Of a stretch of DNA of 64,000 nt, positions 19,601 to 28,026 are shown one piece after another. Numbering within the stretch: the first letter of the stretch is position 1; every line of letters begins with the position of its first letter. Location of the stretch: assembly GCA_016717105.1 (NCBI GenBank), contig JADKGF010000022.1:1-64000 (forward strand), read 5' to 3'. The notes under the pieces were generated by a model. The model searched no databases. It saw nothing but the letters and a program-made list of their open reading frames with translations, and had not been told where the DNA came from. This DNA comes from Saprospiraceae bacterium. Its GTDB lineage: Bacteria > Bacteroidota > Bacteroidia > Chitinophagales > Saprospiraceae. Made by a program: the position numbers and the translations under genes.

Positions 19601-20011
19601 TTCTTGCCCTTTTATAATACCACGATAGTGTTTACCCACATTTGGTTTAATCGTTTCCATTGAAGGTGCTGTTTTTATAGAAAAACCGGGAGCGAATGGA
19701 AAAACTTCTACCAATTCGAGTTGAAGGTCGTTTCTACCTTGTTGAGGTATAGAAATGTGAATAAAAGGCGCCTTCTTTTTGTTGATTTTTTCGAGTTCTG
19801 TTTTGTTGAGATTTAGTAAAGAATAGGTCTTGATTTCGGCAGGGATGCTTGTTCTTTTGTTATTTGGGGAAAGAGCAAACAAATCAACATCAATGGCAGT
19901 TAGTGATACTTTTGCATCAGAGACCAATTGATTTGGTTTTTGAGAATTTTGTGCTTGTAGATTGACAACAGTCCATAAAATTGTCAATAAAAAAATAAAT
20001 CTTAACTTCAT
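16616..20011 (-). CDS. Reprolysin-like zinc metalloprotease with Cys-rich repeats and T9SS sorting domain
   Basis: 1131 residues from ATG 20009-20011, chosen because a signal peptide follows at once (MKLRFIFLLTILWTVVNLQA). A prodomain-like region (~20-200) precedes the protease domain with the zinc motif HEFGHLFGSQHTH (HExxHxxGxxH) and a Met-turn (GGTIMSYCHL). A beta domain follows (CTDNILNLEVRTDNYPGETT). Then come three Cys repeats, a ~130-residue jelly-roll-like domain, four more Cys repeats, a second copy of that domain, and a T9SS type A sorting domain (IYPNPVHNVLNIQ). The product is a secreted or cell-surface protease. The repeats probably bind a partner or surface; targets are unknown. 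Confidence 0.88.
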   Translation of the reverse strand: MKLRFIFLLTILWTVVNLQAQNSQKPNQLVSDAKVSLTAIDVDLFALSPNNKRTSIPAEIKTYSLLNLNKTELEKINKKKAPFIHISIPQQGRNDLQLELVEVFPFAPGFSIKTAPSMETIKPNVGKHYRGIIKGQERSVAAISIFDDQIMGFVSHPAATGNLIIGKMETSGDHILYQDDQLAHLNKFECGTEDNVLEYTDKELRGHDADTRSLSDCVRLYLEVNYDIYVNKGSSTANVTNYVTGIFNQVSTLYTTEQINTVISEIVIWTQPSPYTATTSSGMLNAFTAHRQGFNGDLAQLLSYQASGGIAYVDGICRSNPDYSMSYAGVQSTYQNVPTYSWTVEVCTHEFGHLFGSQHTHACVWNGNNTAIDGCYSVEGNCSNPGLPTGGGTIMSYCHLTSAGTNFSNGFGTQPGNVIRSKVTAANCLQACSGSGGGGGGSSCTDNILNLEVRTDNYPGETTWEVKNSAGVVLYAGGPYATPNTLNNIELCLPTGCYTFTIHDSYGDGICCSYGSGYYNIKQGTTILTSGGQFGTSEVKSFCATASTPTCTDGIQNGQETGIDCGGPNCPACPTCTDGIQNGQETGIDCGGPTCPACPTCTDGIQNGQETGVDCGGPNCPACPSSGSVQVTTLAGHYFETGMDGWIDGGSDCNRLSSNAPEGIYSVQIRDNSGSPSSMTSPVFNLSQFDSVTIDFKLKAIGFETGEDFWLRYYNGSVWTTVKAYSLPSDFNNNVILNKKVKINVPLASYAQFRFQADASDDSDQIHIDAVIIKGYKTSQGATCTDGIQNGQETGIDCGGPSCSVCPTCSDGIQNGSETGVDCGGSCPACSTCTDGIQNGTETGIDCGGTCPACSSCTDGIQNGQETGVDCGGPSCPACPNGGGTTTLSGHYFEIDWDEWVDGGSDCARYQGTLSPEGQFSIRIRDNSVEQSAMTSPAYNLTPYNSITVSFKFRAEGMENGEDFWLRYFDGSTWSTISSFTAGTDFGNNQVYTVTITYNSNFGSASKFRFQCDASDNDDNIYIDAVLISGSSSSSIQNIEIVESFDQSYFIPRSTALNIYPNPVHNVLNIQTNEEIHEIAIFNISGQIVKHVTENFQNGIDLSEINSGLYIIRIDTDEHSYTEKIFKATGN
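17375..17662 (-). repeat. Four tandem Cys-rich repeats inside the metalloprotease gene
   Basis: Four ~24-codon units of the form CTDGIQNGxETGxDCGGxCPAC. Each holds four cysteines. The DNA copies are similar but not identical, which suggests older duplication with selection on the protein. Confidence 0.85.
18143..18361 (-). repeat. Three tandem Cys-rich repeats inside the metalloprotease gene
   Basis: Three ~24-codon units of the same type as those at 17375-17662, separated from them by one jelly-roll-like domain. The DNA identity among these three is higher than in the other block, so they may have been amplified more recently. Confidence 0.85.
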
Positions 20012-20599
20012 GTTAATTAAGGTTTTTGAATGGCAATACGATAGATTTACCATTAGGTTAAAAATTAAAATATCTCTGGTTGTAAATACTTGTCAGACGT
20101 GAGTAATACCTCAATAAAAGGACTGTTGAATTACTGATCGCAATGCAATGTTAAACTGTATCTCACTCCAAAACAAGTAATTTTCCCACTTTCTGTTAAA
20201 AATGGTCGTTAACCCTTGAGTCATTTTAATGGTATTACCCCAATAATTATGCCTATTTAGGTTTTTTATATAAAATATTATAAAAAAATATAATATTTGA
20301 ATTAGTGATTAAACGATATATGTTAAAAACTTATAATATAATAAAATTATAATATGTATAAAATATTGTAAAATAACGCTATATAATCATTTTTTTAGAG
20401 AATAAATGACAAAATTCAATGATAAAAATTTAAAGAAAAAAAATCAATATTTTTTCCGAATTTGACACTTTTATATTATAAAATATTATATATGTTTTGA
20501 GAAAAAGCCGTTACAACTGACATTTTTTTCGATACATAAAAATGTTTTTTTGTTAATTTGAAGATATCCGTTAGATTTGACCCATTCAAAGCCTTTGCC
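20012..20599. other. AT-rich intergenic region, no gene seen
   Basis: Divergent spacer between the protease and the sterol-desaturase-like gene. The part 20260-20500 is extremely AT-rich with repeated TATAAAATATT-type palindromic words. No convincing reading frame, RNA gene or -33/-7 pair was found; the region must hold promoters for both flanking genes. Confidence 0.6.
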
Positions 20600-21421
20600 A
20601 TGTTAAATGATGTCATTATTTTTTTTGAAAACCTGAATTCACTAGACAAATTTATTTGGATCGTGACTTGCCTCACTATTTTTTGGGTTGCTGAAGGCAT
20701 TTATCCATTGTTCAAATTTTCATATAATAAATGGAAGCATAGTAAGGTGAATTTCGTGCTCTTGGGTACGACTATGCTGATCAACGTCCTTTTTGGTATT
20801 GCAACAGCTGGTATTTTTGCTTGGTCAAAAACAAATGAATTTGGATTGTTTTATTTGGTGGACTTACCTGTGTGGGCAGAATTAATATTTGCAGTGATGA
20901 TGTTGGATTTGATAGCGCAGTATTTAGTACATGTTTTGTTGCACAAGGTCAAATTTATGTGGCGTTTTCATATGGTGCATCATAGCGATACAGCGGTGGA
21001 TGTCACTACTGGTACGAGACATCATCCTGGAGATTTCATAATCAGAGAGTTATTTGCCTTGATTGCAATTTTGATTTTTGGTATGCCTATTGCATTTTAT
21101 CTGATTTATCGGATACTGACAGTGTTTTTCACTTATTTGACACATGCCAATATGGAATTACCAATTTGGATCGACAAGGCTATAAGTGCCGTTTTTATTT
21201 CTCCCAATATACATAAATTTCACCACCATTTTGTACGTCCTTGGACAGACACCAACTTTGGCAATATTTTTTCTATCTGGGATCGGTTATTTGGAACCTT
21301 TGTGTATAGTGATCCGCACAAAATTCAATACGGGCTCGATGTCACTGATGCCGATAAATCCGATGAGCTTGAATATCAACTTAAGCTACCATTTAACAAA
21401 AATATCAAGACGGATTATTGA
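20600..21421 (+). CDS. Sterol desaturase / fatty acid hydroxylase family protein
   Basis: 273 residues from ATG 20600; an in-frame TTG at 20558 would add 14 residues. Four membrane helices and the three histidine motifs of the family are present: HVLLHKVKFMWRFHMVHHSD (HxxxH and HxxHH) and, near the end, NIHKFHHHFVRP (HxxHH). The di-iron centre hydroxylates or desaturates a lipid at the membrane face. The substrate is not known; similar genes in Bacteroidota act on diverse lipids. It ends inside the convergent acyltransferase gene (17-bp overlap). Confidence 0.87.
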   Translation: MLNDVIIFFENLNSLDKFIWIVTCLTIFWVAEGIYPLFKFSYNKWKHSKVNFVLLGTTMLINVLFGIATAGIFAWSKTNEFGLFYLVDLPVWAELIFAVMMLDLIAQYLVHVLLHKVKFMWRFHMVHHSDTAVDVTTGTRHHPGDFIIRELFALIAILIFGMPIAFYLIYRILTVFFTYLTHANMELPIWIDKAISAVFISPNIHKFHHHFVRPWTDTNFGNIFSIWDRLFGTFVYSDPHKIQYGLDVTDADKSDELEYQLKLPFNKNIKTDY

Positions 21422-22292
21422 CTACAGGCTCGCGTTTCTTTTTCCATCTTTTATGGGACCACAACCAGTTTTCAGGTTTTTGATGCAGGATTTTTTCTAA
21501 TTTTGACATAAAAAGTCCGGTTATTTCTCCTTCTTGGGTTTCTTGATTTGGTTCGGCAAGCAATTCCAACTTTACTTCATAAAAACCACGTTTTACTCTA
21601 TTTAATTCAATGTAATATACCGCTGCATTCAATTGACGAGCATACTTATCTACACCTGGTGGACAAGCAGTATCTTGCCCAAGAAATGTGACCCAATGTG
21701 CTTTGTCGGACCAAGTGCTTTGGTCACTCACAAACACATAAGTGGTAGCTTCGTCTGCATATTTTTTAAATGCAGCTGAAGTCTCACCAATAGGAATAAG
21801 TGTCATACCATACCTTCCTCTTTTCATTTTTCCATACGCTTCTATATATGGATTGGAAAGTGGTTTGTAAAATCCCAAAACAGGTTTTTCAACCCAAAGC
21901 GGATATGTCATCGCGCCCCATTCCCAGTTGCCATAGTGTGCTGCAACATGGATAGAACTTTTGCCTTGTTTGTGCAATTGATTAGCTACTTCAGGATTTA
22001 CAAAAATAAATCTCTTCCTATAATCTGTTTCTGACATCGTAAATCCTTTGATACTCTCTACGATTATGTCGGCAAGATTTTTATAGGAATCATGCATTAT
22101 TTTTTGAATTTCTTTATCACTTTTATGTGGAAAAGCCAATTTGAGCTGAGCGAGAACTACTTTTTTGCGATATCCAACTACTGTCTTCAATACCCAAGCA
22201 AGAAAATCTGCAATTTTATATAACAACCAAAAAGGAATAATTGAAAATATAAAAACAATAATTCGAAAAAATATATAACCTATGTATGCCAT
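21405..22292 (-). CDS. LpxL/HtrB-like lysophospholipid/lipid A acyltransferase
   Basis: 295 residues with an N-terminal membrane anchor (residues 1-35). The acyltransferase motif is HYGNWEW (His catalytic, HxxxxE type), followed by GFYKPLSNPYIE and VFVSDQSTW, as in the LpxL/LpxM family that adds secondary acyl chains to Kdo-lipid A. Together with kdsA at 62.3 kb this supports an LPS-making cell. It follows directly after (2 bp from the stop of) the upstream surface lipoprotein on the same strand and may be co-transcribed. Confidence 0.85.
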   Translation of the reverse strand: MAYIGYIFFRIIVFIFSIIPFWLLYKIADFLAWVLKTVVGYRKKVVLAQLKLAFPHKSDKEIQKIMHDSYKNLADIIVESIKGFTMSETDYRKRFIFVNPEVANQLHKQGKSSIHVAAHYGNWEWGAMTYPLWVEKPVLGFYKPLSNPYIEAYGKMKRGRYGMTLIPIGETSAAFKKYADEATTYVFVSDQSTWSDKAHWVTFLGQDTACPPGVDKYARQLNAAVYYIELNRVKRGFYEVKLELLAEPNQETQEGEITGLFMSKLEKILHQKPENWLWSHKRWKKKREPVVNNPS

Positions 22293-22293
22293 T

Positions 22294-24825
22294 TTACTTT
22301 TGTTTTATGAGTTTTTTAGTGACAAAGGGATACGAATTGCCAATTGAAATTAGATACGATCCTGCACTTAGTGAACTTATATTTATCGGCTCATTTGGTA
22401 CAGAAGTAGTTTTCATGACCATTTTGCCACTTATATCTCTAATTTCTACTTGTAAGAACTTGAAAGTGCCTTCACCTGAGATTTTGAAATAGTCTGATGT
22501 TGGATTTGGATATATGTTTAAGTGGTTGGTATTCGATGATGTTTCATTTGTTTGGGTTTTTATTTCTTCTACTTTAAAATCCCATACGCCTCTTCCATAT
22601 GTAGCAAATCTTGCGGTTTTGGTTTGTTTTACATATTCTACACTCCAGTAAGTTTGATTGGGTGTATGTTTGCCACTAAGCTGATACCACTTGTTTCGAT
22701 CTGCGACATAAACATAAGGACCTGCTTCGGTAGCGGCAAAAATTAATGATTCGTCTTCGTTAGCTGCAAGATTGAATACCATCGTAGAAGGTAAACCTGA
22801 CCCAAGTGCCTTGAATGTAATGCCGCCATCCAATGATTGGTACACGGGTTTGTATTGATAACCATTGCCTGAAAGATAAATGACATCTTTTTTTGTAGCG
22901 GATGGCAAAATACATGAGCCATAAAGGTAATGTGACTCTGATAACATTGAAGCTGTTTTGATAAAGCTTTGTCCGCCATCTGTGGATTTATAGAATTGTC
23001 CGTTAGTCGCAGCAACGTACCATTTATTGGAGTCAAACGGATCAATAGCCATAGCAGATATCTGACCTCCACTTATGCTGAAATCAAAAGGTAATTCCGT
23101 TGCTTTTATTTCATTATTTTTATACTCCAATTGTAAAAGATACGATCCCTTGGATGAAGGTGTGACACTGCCACCAGCGGCGATTATTATATTTTTTGTT
23201 GGATCTGGCCCTGGCATGATAGGAGGAATCCAAACAGTTTCATTATCTGAATTTATTTCATAGCCAGCAATGGGTCCACTTTGTGATTTTGGTGCGGAAT
23301 AAAAACCTATCGACCCACCAGGATATACAGACCACAAGCTTTTGCCATTTCCAGTAAACTCTATATGCCCATAATCTCCCGAAATATTTTGTTGGAGTTC
23401 TGAAGGGATTTCATCATCTATTAATCCACGTTGCTGACCTTGGTCTTGGGAGCCTGCAAAGATATAATATGGATCGGATGGATATGTGCGGACGTCATAA
23501 TATTGCGAAACATTCAAACCTGTAATTCCTAAATTTGAAGTCGTTGCTCCATAATCATCTGTGTAATTTAAACCGCCATGATTGCCAATTAAAACAAAGG
23601 GTTTACCACTTTTATCTTTAAACTCTCGCATATACATCATATCTGCATGTAGTTTGTTGTAAATATCACCATAATATTCCCACCAATTATTAATACGTGA
23701 CCAACCTACACCGCTATTTTCTGATCTAAATGCGTCTACTTCACCGAAAAACATCTTCGACGGATCTGAAGGACATACATACAAACCCATATCCCAAGGA
23801 CTTTCAGGGATTGGTGCCACAAACGACCATGATTGACCACCATTTTTTGAAGTAAAAATTTGATTTTTATCATTATAAGCATAAAATACGATAGATTCAT
23901 CAAGTTTTGCCGCTTGTAAATTGGCCCGTCCATTTTCTCCAAAACCAAAAGGAGATGAAGGTACACTCACTTGTAAAATTTTATTCGTAAAATCAAATTT
24001 GAAAATTTTTGATTCATCAGTACCTAGTTGCTCGATTAGAAAAATGTCATCTGATCCTTCGCAATATGTAAGCGCAATATTTCGAGTATCTGATGTAGAA
24101 AAAGTCTTGTATGACTTATACGTTACACCAAAATCAAAAGAAACATATAAATGAATACTCGCCCAATAATCTCGTTTTGCAAGAAAAAATATCGTTCCAT
24201 TTTTTGTCATTTGCGCATGATAAATTTGGCCTCCGCTTGTAGCATCTACGCCTGTAGAACTAACCCAAGTCTTACCGTCATCATCAGAGTAATGCGGAAT
24301 ATTAGAAACTGCTGAAATAAGACGCAATCCGCCTTGTGGCATTCTGTAGGACTGTAATAAATCTGTAGAGAAACGCAATTTGTCATGTACTAAAGTCCAG
24401 GATGTTTCATATAAATTGCCTTTGAAAATAGGGCCGCCGCCACCAGTAGCATAAATATTATCAGTTTCGGGGTCATAAGTCATGACCATGATATTGCCCG
24501 CATTATTTGATGAGCCACGTTCTGACCATTTTCCATAAATAAGCCCATCTGCAACATATTCATTTTCAGAACGTACATCATAATTGTTTTTCAACCATTG
24601 CTGATAACTTTCCAATTGATTTTGAGCTTCTATTTGACGCCATCCACTTTCTTTACCTCCATGCATCAACTCTATCCAATTGAGTCTAGCTTCAAATGAC
24701 TCGCCATCTTCACCATTTTTGTGGATAATGGTATTCTCCGTTGGTGGTGGATTTGTTGATTTTTGGTGACAACTGTATATGCATGGCAAAGTTATCAAGA
24801 GTAGGTGTAAAACAAATTTATTCAT
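22294..24825 (-). CDS. BNR/VPS10-like beta-propeller lipoprotein with T9SS sorting domain
   Basis: 843 residues from ATG at 24823-24825 (MNKFVLHLLLITLPCIYSC); the Cys is in a lipobox-like context. Multiple BNR/sortilin-like blades carry the motif Ser/Asn-x-Asp-x-Gly-x-x-Trp (SDDDGKTWVS, SKNGGQSWSF, STDGGQSFIK, SLDGGITFKA), giving two propellers. The C-terminus holds a T9SS type A domain (IYPNPTSDYFKISGEG) ending KKLIKQK. Having both a lipobox and a T9SS tail is unusual, so the Cys may be incidental. Likely a surface binding protein or glycan-related enzyme; no catalytic residues can be assigned. Confidence 0.8.
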   Translation of the reverse strand: MNKFVLHLLLITLPCIYSCHQKSTNPPPTENTIIHKNGEDGESFEARLNWIELMHGGKESGWRQIEAQNQLESYQQWLKNNYDVRSENEYVADGLIYGKWSERGSSNNAGNIMVMTYDPETDNIYATGGGGPIFKGNLYETSWTLVHDKLRFSTDLLQSYRMPQGGLRLISAVSNIPHYSDDDGKTWVSSTGVDATSGGQIYHAQMTKNGTIFFLAKRDYWASIHLYVSFDFGVTYKSYKTFSTSDTRNIALTYCEGSDDIFLIEQLGTDESKIFKFDFTNKILQVSVPSSPFGFGENGRANLQAAKLDESIVFYAYNDKNQIFTSKNGGQSWSFVAPIPESPWDMGLYVCPSDPSKMFFGEVDAFRSENSGVGWSRINNWWEYYGDIYNKLHADMMYMREFKDKSGKPFVLIGNHGGLNYTDDYGATTSNLGITGLNVSQYYDVRTYPSDPYYIFAGSQDQGQQRGLIDDEIPSELQQNISGDYGHIEFTGNGKSLWSVYPGGSIGFYSAPKSQSGPIAGYEINSDNETVWIPPIMPGPDPTKNIIIAAGGSVTPSSKGSYLLQLEYKNNEIKATELPFDFSISGGQISAMAIDPFDSNKWYVAATNGQFYKSTDGGQSFIKTASMLSESHYLYGSCILPSATKKDVIYLSGNGYQYKPVYQSLDGGITFKALGSGLPSTMVFNLAANEDESLIFAATEAGPYVYVADRNKWYQLSGKHTPNQTYWSVEYVKQTKTARFATYGRGVWDFKVEEIKTQTNETSSNTNHLNIYPNPTSDYFKISGEGTFKFLQVEIRDISGKMVMKTTSVPNEPINISSLSAGSYLISIGNSYPFVTKKLIKQK

Positions 24826-25197
24826 TTGGAGAGACATTTTGAACGGCAAAAATAATCATTTCTGGTACTAAAAGCGTGCGAATAATTGGAATATTAAATT
24901 TAATTGAAACCCCAAATTAAAAACGCCATCCCATGTACATTATAAAAACTTAAAAATAAAATATAAAATTGTTTAAATCTAAAAATGCCAGAATAAAAAT
25001 GGATATCAATCTTATCTCTGTAATTGTCAAGGAATAAAATTTTGCAAATAAGATTTTTCATGTTTTAATTCTCTATTCGACATACTAGGCGGCAAAAATA
25101 TTTTTAGAGCATAAATTTTTGCCATTCAGAAAAATGTTATACATTGCATCAATTTTTGCAATTTATTAACAATCAAGATACTCAACGGACACATCAT
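24826..25197. other. Intergenic region between divergent genes, no gene seen
   Basis: AT-rich spacer between the propeller lipoprotein and the TonB-dependent receptor. I see no reading frame, RNA gene or clear -33/-7 pair. Confidence 0.55.
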
Positions 25198-28002
25198 ATG
25201 AGGAATGTTTTACGCATTTTTGTTTTGACTTATTTAATTAATATATCCTTTTGTGATTTTATTGCAGGACAATCATTGATTAAAGGACATGTAATAGATG
25301 CCACATCTGGTGAGCCTTTAATTGGAGCGAGTGTCATCTTGAAAGACGATCCTACTAAAGGTACAGTTACTGATTTTGATGGTACTTTTGAGCTTAGGTC
25401 AGAAAGCTTTCCAGTTGTTTTATATGTTTCTTACATAGGTTATTCTGGAATGGATTACAATGTAGCATCTGCCACTCAAAAGAATAAAATTATGTTGGCT
25501 GAAGAATCAGTTACAATTGATTTAGGTGTGGAGATCAAGGGGCAAAGAGTTTCTGACAAGCAAAAGGCCGCACCGCTGACCATTGAATCATTAGATGCAA
25601 TTGCGATAAAACAAACGGCTTCCACAGACTTTTATAATGGTTTGGGATCATTAAAAGGTGTAGATCTTACCACAGCTAGTTTGGGTTTTACAGTTATTAA
25701 TACGAGAGGATTTAATAGTACAAGTCCTGTAAGATCTTTGCAGACTATTGACGGAGTCGATAATCAATCGCCAGGATTGAACTTTTCATTGGGTAACTTT
25801 CTAGGAGCATCTGAGCTCGATATTCAGAAAGTAGATTTGGTAGTTGGTGCGAGTTCCGCATTTTATGGTCCGAATGCCTTCAATGGTGTCATAGCAATGG
25901 AGACCAAAAATCCGTTTTTTAATAAGGGACTTTCTGCAAGTGTGAAAGTAGGAGAGAGAAGCCTTGTCGAAACAGGATTCAGATTTGCTGATGTAATAAA
26001 TGGTAAATCAGGTAAACCAGTAATAGGGTACAAGTTGAATTTTTCATATTTAAGAGCCAATGACTGGGTAGCAGATAATTATAATCCTGTCAATGACTCA
26101 CTTACTAATAATATCTTTTTGTCAAAAGACAACCCAGGAGGATTTAATGCAGTAAACATTTATGGTGATGAATATAATATTGTGAATAATGGAACTGACT
26201 TTAATTCATCTTCTGGGATAAATGTTTTTTTCCGGAAAGGATATAAAGAAGAAGACCTTGTAGATTACAATACCAAAAACATAAAAGCTGGCGCTGCGAT
26301 ACATATAAGAACAAAACCTTCCAAAGATTTTGATTCACCAGAATTGATTATTGGTTCTAATTTTGGGTATGGTACTACGGTTTATCAAGGTGATAATAGA
26401 TTCAGCTTAAGAGGTATTCAGTTTTTCCAGCACAAAATTGAATATAAGAAAAGAGATAAGTTTTTTATTCGCGCCTATGCTACCCATGAAGATGCTGGAG
26501 ACTCTTATGATCCTTATTTTACGGCACAAAAAATGATTGAAGCTAGTGGCGCAAATGATGCATGGCAAAGAGCTTATGAAGACTATTGGAGTCAAAATAA
26601 GGTGACCAATCAATTGATTGCTATGGGTATGAATAAGGATAATATGGTACAGTGGCAACGAGATAACAAAGATAAATTGGCAGAATTTCACAAGCAAGCC
26701 CAAGCACATGCCAGCTCAAAAAACAGATTATTCAAAATTGAAGACTTTTATCAACCAGGTACTGCAAGATTTGATTCGCTTTTTAATGCTATTACGTCTA
26801 GAAAAAATAATAGCATAGAAAATGGTACGCGATTTTTTGATAGATCAGCATTATTTCATGTGCACGGAGAGTATAAATTTAACTCAAACTTTTTTAAAGA
26901 GTTGACAATAGGCGCAAACGCTAGAATGTACAGACCAAATACCGCTGGGACTATCTTCAGAGATGAGACAAATCGCATTACAAATAATGAATTTGGTATC
27001 TATGGCGGTGCTAGCAAACAATTTGGGGATTTTACCTTATCAGTAGCATCTAGATTAGATAAAAACCAGAATTTCGACTATTTATTTTCGCCAGCTGGGT
27101 CTATAGTGTGGAAGCCTTCAGATAATAATTATCTCAGGGCATCTTTTTCATCAGCCATTAGAAATCCTACGCTCTCAGATCAATATTTAGACTTAGAAGT
27201 CGGACCTGCCAGATTACTAGGAAATCTAAATGGTTTTGATAGCCTTATTATTTTAGATAATTTTATTGATTTTAGAAAAGATCCAGTCAATACGCAATTA
27301 GTCGATAAATTTATTGCACCAATAAAACCTGAAAAAGTTAGAACATTTGAGGTAGGATATAGGACAACACTTTTTGAAAAACTATTTGTGGACGCTAGTT
27401 ATTATTACAATGTTTACACAGATTTTATTGGTTATCAGATTGGTGTTAAATTACCCACAGTTAGAGTAGAGATAATTCCAGATTTATTGTATGATACCAT
27501 TAGACAATTTACCAATATCCAAGCATATCGTATCGCCGCTAATTCCGACCAAACTGTTAATTCACAAGGTTTTGCAATAGGTTTAAATTATTACTATGGT
27601 AAATACTATGCTTTGAACGGAAATTATAGCTATAATAACCTTATAACAAATGTAAATGATGATATAGTACCTGCATTCAATACACCAAAAAATAAGTATA
27701 ATATTGGTGTATCAGGTAGAGATATTCCCATTGGTACTGGAAAAAATACCTTGGGATTTAACGTCAATTATAAATGGATTGAAGGATTTATATTCGAAGG
27801 TTCACCGCAATTTACAGGTTTGGTACCTAGTTATAATCTGGTAGATGCCCAAGTAAATTACACGTTACCAAAACAAAATCTTACATTTAAACTTGGGGCT
27901 TCCAATATTTTAAACAATAAACAGTTTCAAACATACGGTGGCCCTAGAATAGGACGGATGGCATATTTATCCATTACATATGATTTTAAATCAAAAATTT
28001 AA
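25198..28002 (+). CDS. TonB-dependent outer-membrane receptor
   Basis: 934 residues from ATG 25198, chosen because a signal peptide follows (MRNVLRIFVLTYLINISFC). Residues ~27-105 are a carboxypeptidase-regulatory-like domain (IKGHVIDATSGEPLIGASV ... GTVTDFDGTFEL). The plug domain follows (NTRGFNSTSPVRSLQTIDGV, SSAFYGPNAFNGVI), then a 22-strand barrel ending in the usual aromatic-rich strand (RMAYLSITYDFKSKI). It imports a ligand with energy from TonB/ExbBD, which are not in the window. There is no SusD partner; instead a T9SS alpha/beta-hydrolase starts 24 bp downstream, suggesting that the hydrolase releases or binds the ligand. Confidence 0.92.
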   Translation: MRNVLRIFVLTYLINISFCDFIAGQSLIKGHVIDATSGEPLIGASVILKDDPTKGTVTDFDGTFELRSESFPVVLYVSYIGYSGMDYNVASATQKNKIMLAEESVTIDLGVEIKGQRVSDKQKAAPLTIESLDAIAIKQTASTDFYNGLGSLKGVDLTTASLGFTVINTRGFNSTSPVRSLQTIDGVDNQSPGLNFSLGNFLGASELDIQKVDLVVGASSAFYGPNAFNGVIAMETKNPFFNKGLSASVKVGERSLVETGFRFADVINGKSGKPVIGYKLNFSYLRANDWVADNYNPVNDSLTNNIFLSKDNPGGFNAVNIYGDEYNIVNNGTDFNSSSGINVFFRKGYKEEDLVDYNTKNIKAGAAIHIRTKPSKDFDSPELIIGSNFGYGTTVYQGDNRFSLRGIQFFQHKIEYKKRDKFFIRAYATHEDAGDSYDPYFTAQKMIEASGANDAWQRAYEDYWSQNKVTNQLIAMGMNKDNMVQWQRDNKDKLAEFHKQAQAHASSKNRLFKIEDFYQPGTARFDSLFNAITSRKNNSIENGTRFFDRSALFHVHGEYKFNSNFFKELTIGANARMYRPNTAGTIFRDETNRITNNEFGIYGGASKQFGDFTLSVASRLDKNQNFDYLFSPAGSIVWKPSDNNYLRASFSSAIRNPTLSDQYLDLEVGPARLLGNLNGFDSLIILDNFIDFRKDPVNTQLVDKFIAPIKPEKVRTFEVGYRTTLFEKLFVDASYYYNVYTDFIGYQIGVKLPTVRVEIIPDLLYDTIRQFTNIQAYRIAANSDQTVNSQGFAIGLNYYYGKYYALNGNYSYNNLITNVNDDIVPAFNTPKNKYNIGVSGRDIPIGTGKNTLGFNVNYKWIEGFIFEGSPQFTGLVPSYNLVDAQVNYTLPKQNLTFKLGASNILNNKQFQTYGGPRIGRMAYLSITYDFKSKI

Positions 28003-28026
28003 TTATTAACTTTAAATCTTTTTCAC

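Noticed and set aside
20260..20500. Replication origin
   Set aside because: No DnaA-box cluster (TTATNCACA) and no dnaA, dnaN or gidA-type neighbour; AT-richness alone is not enough.
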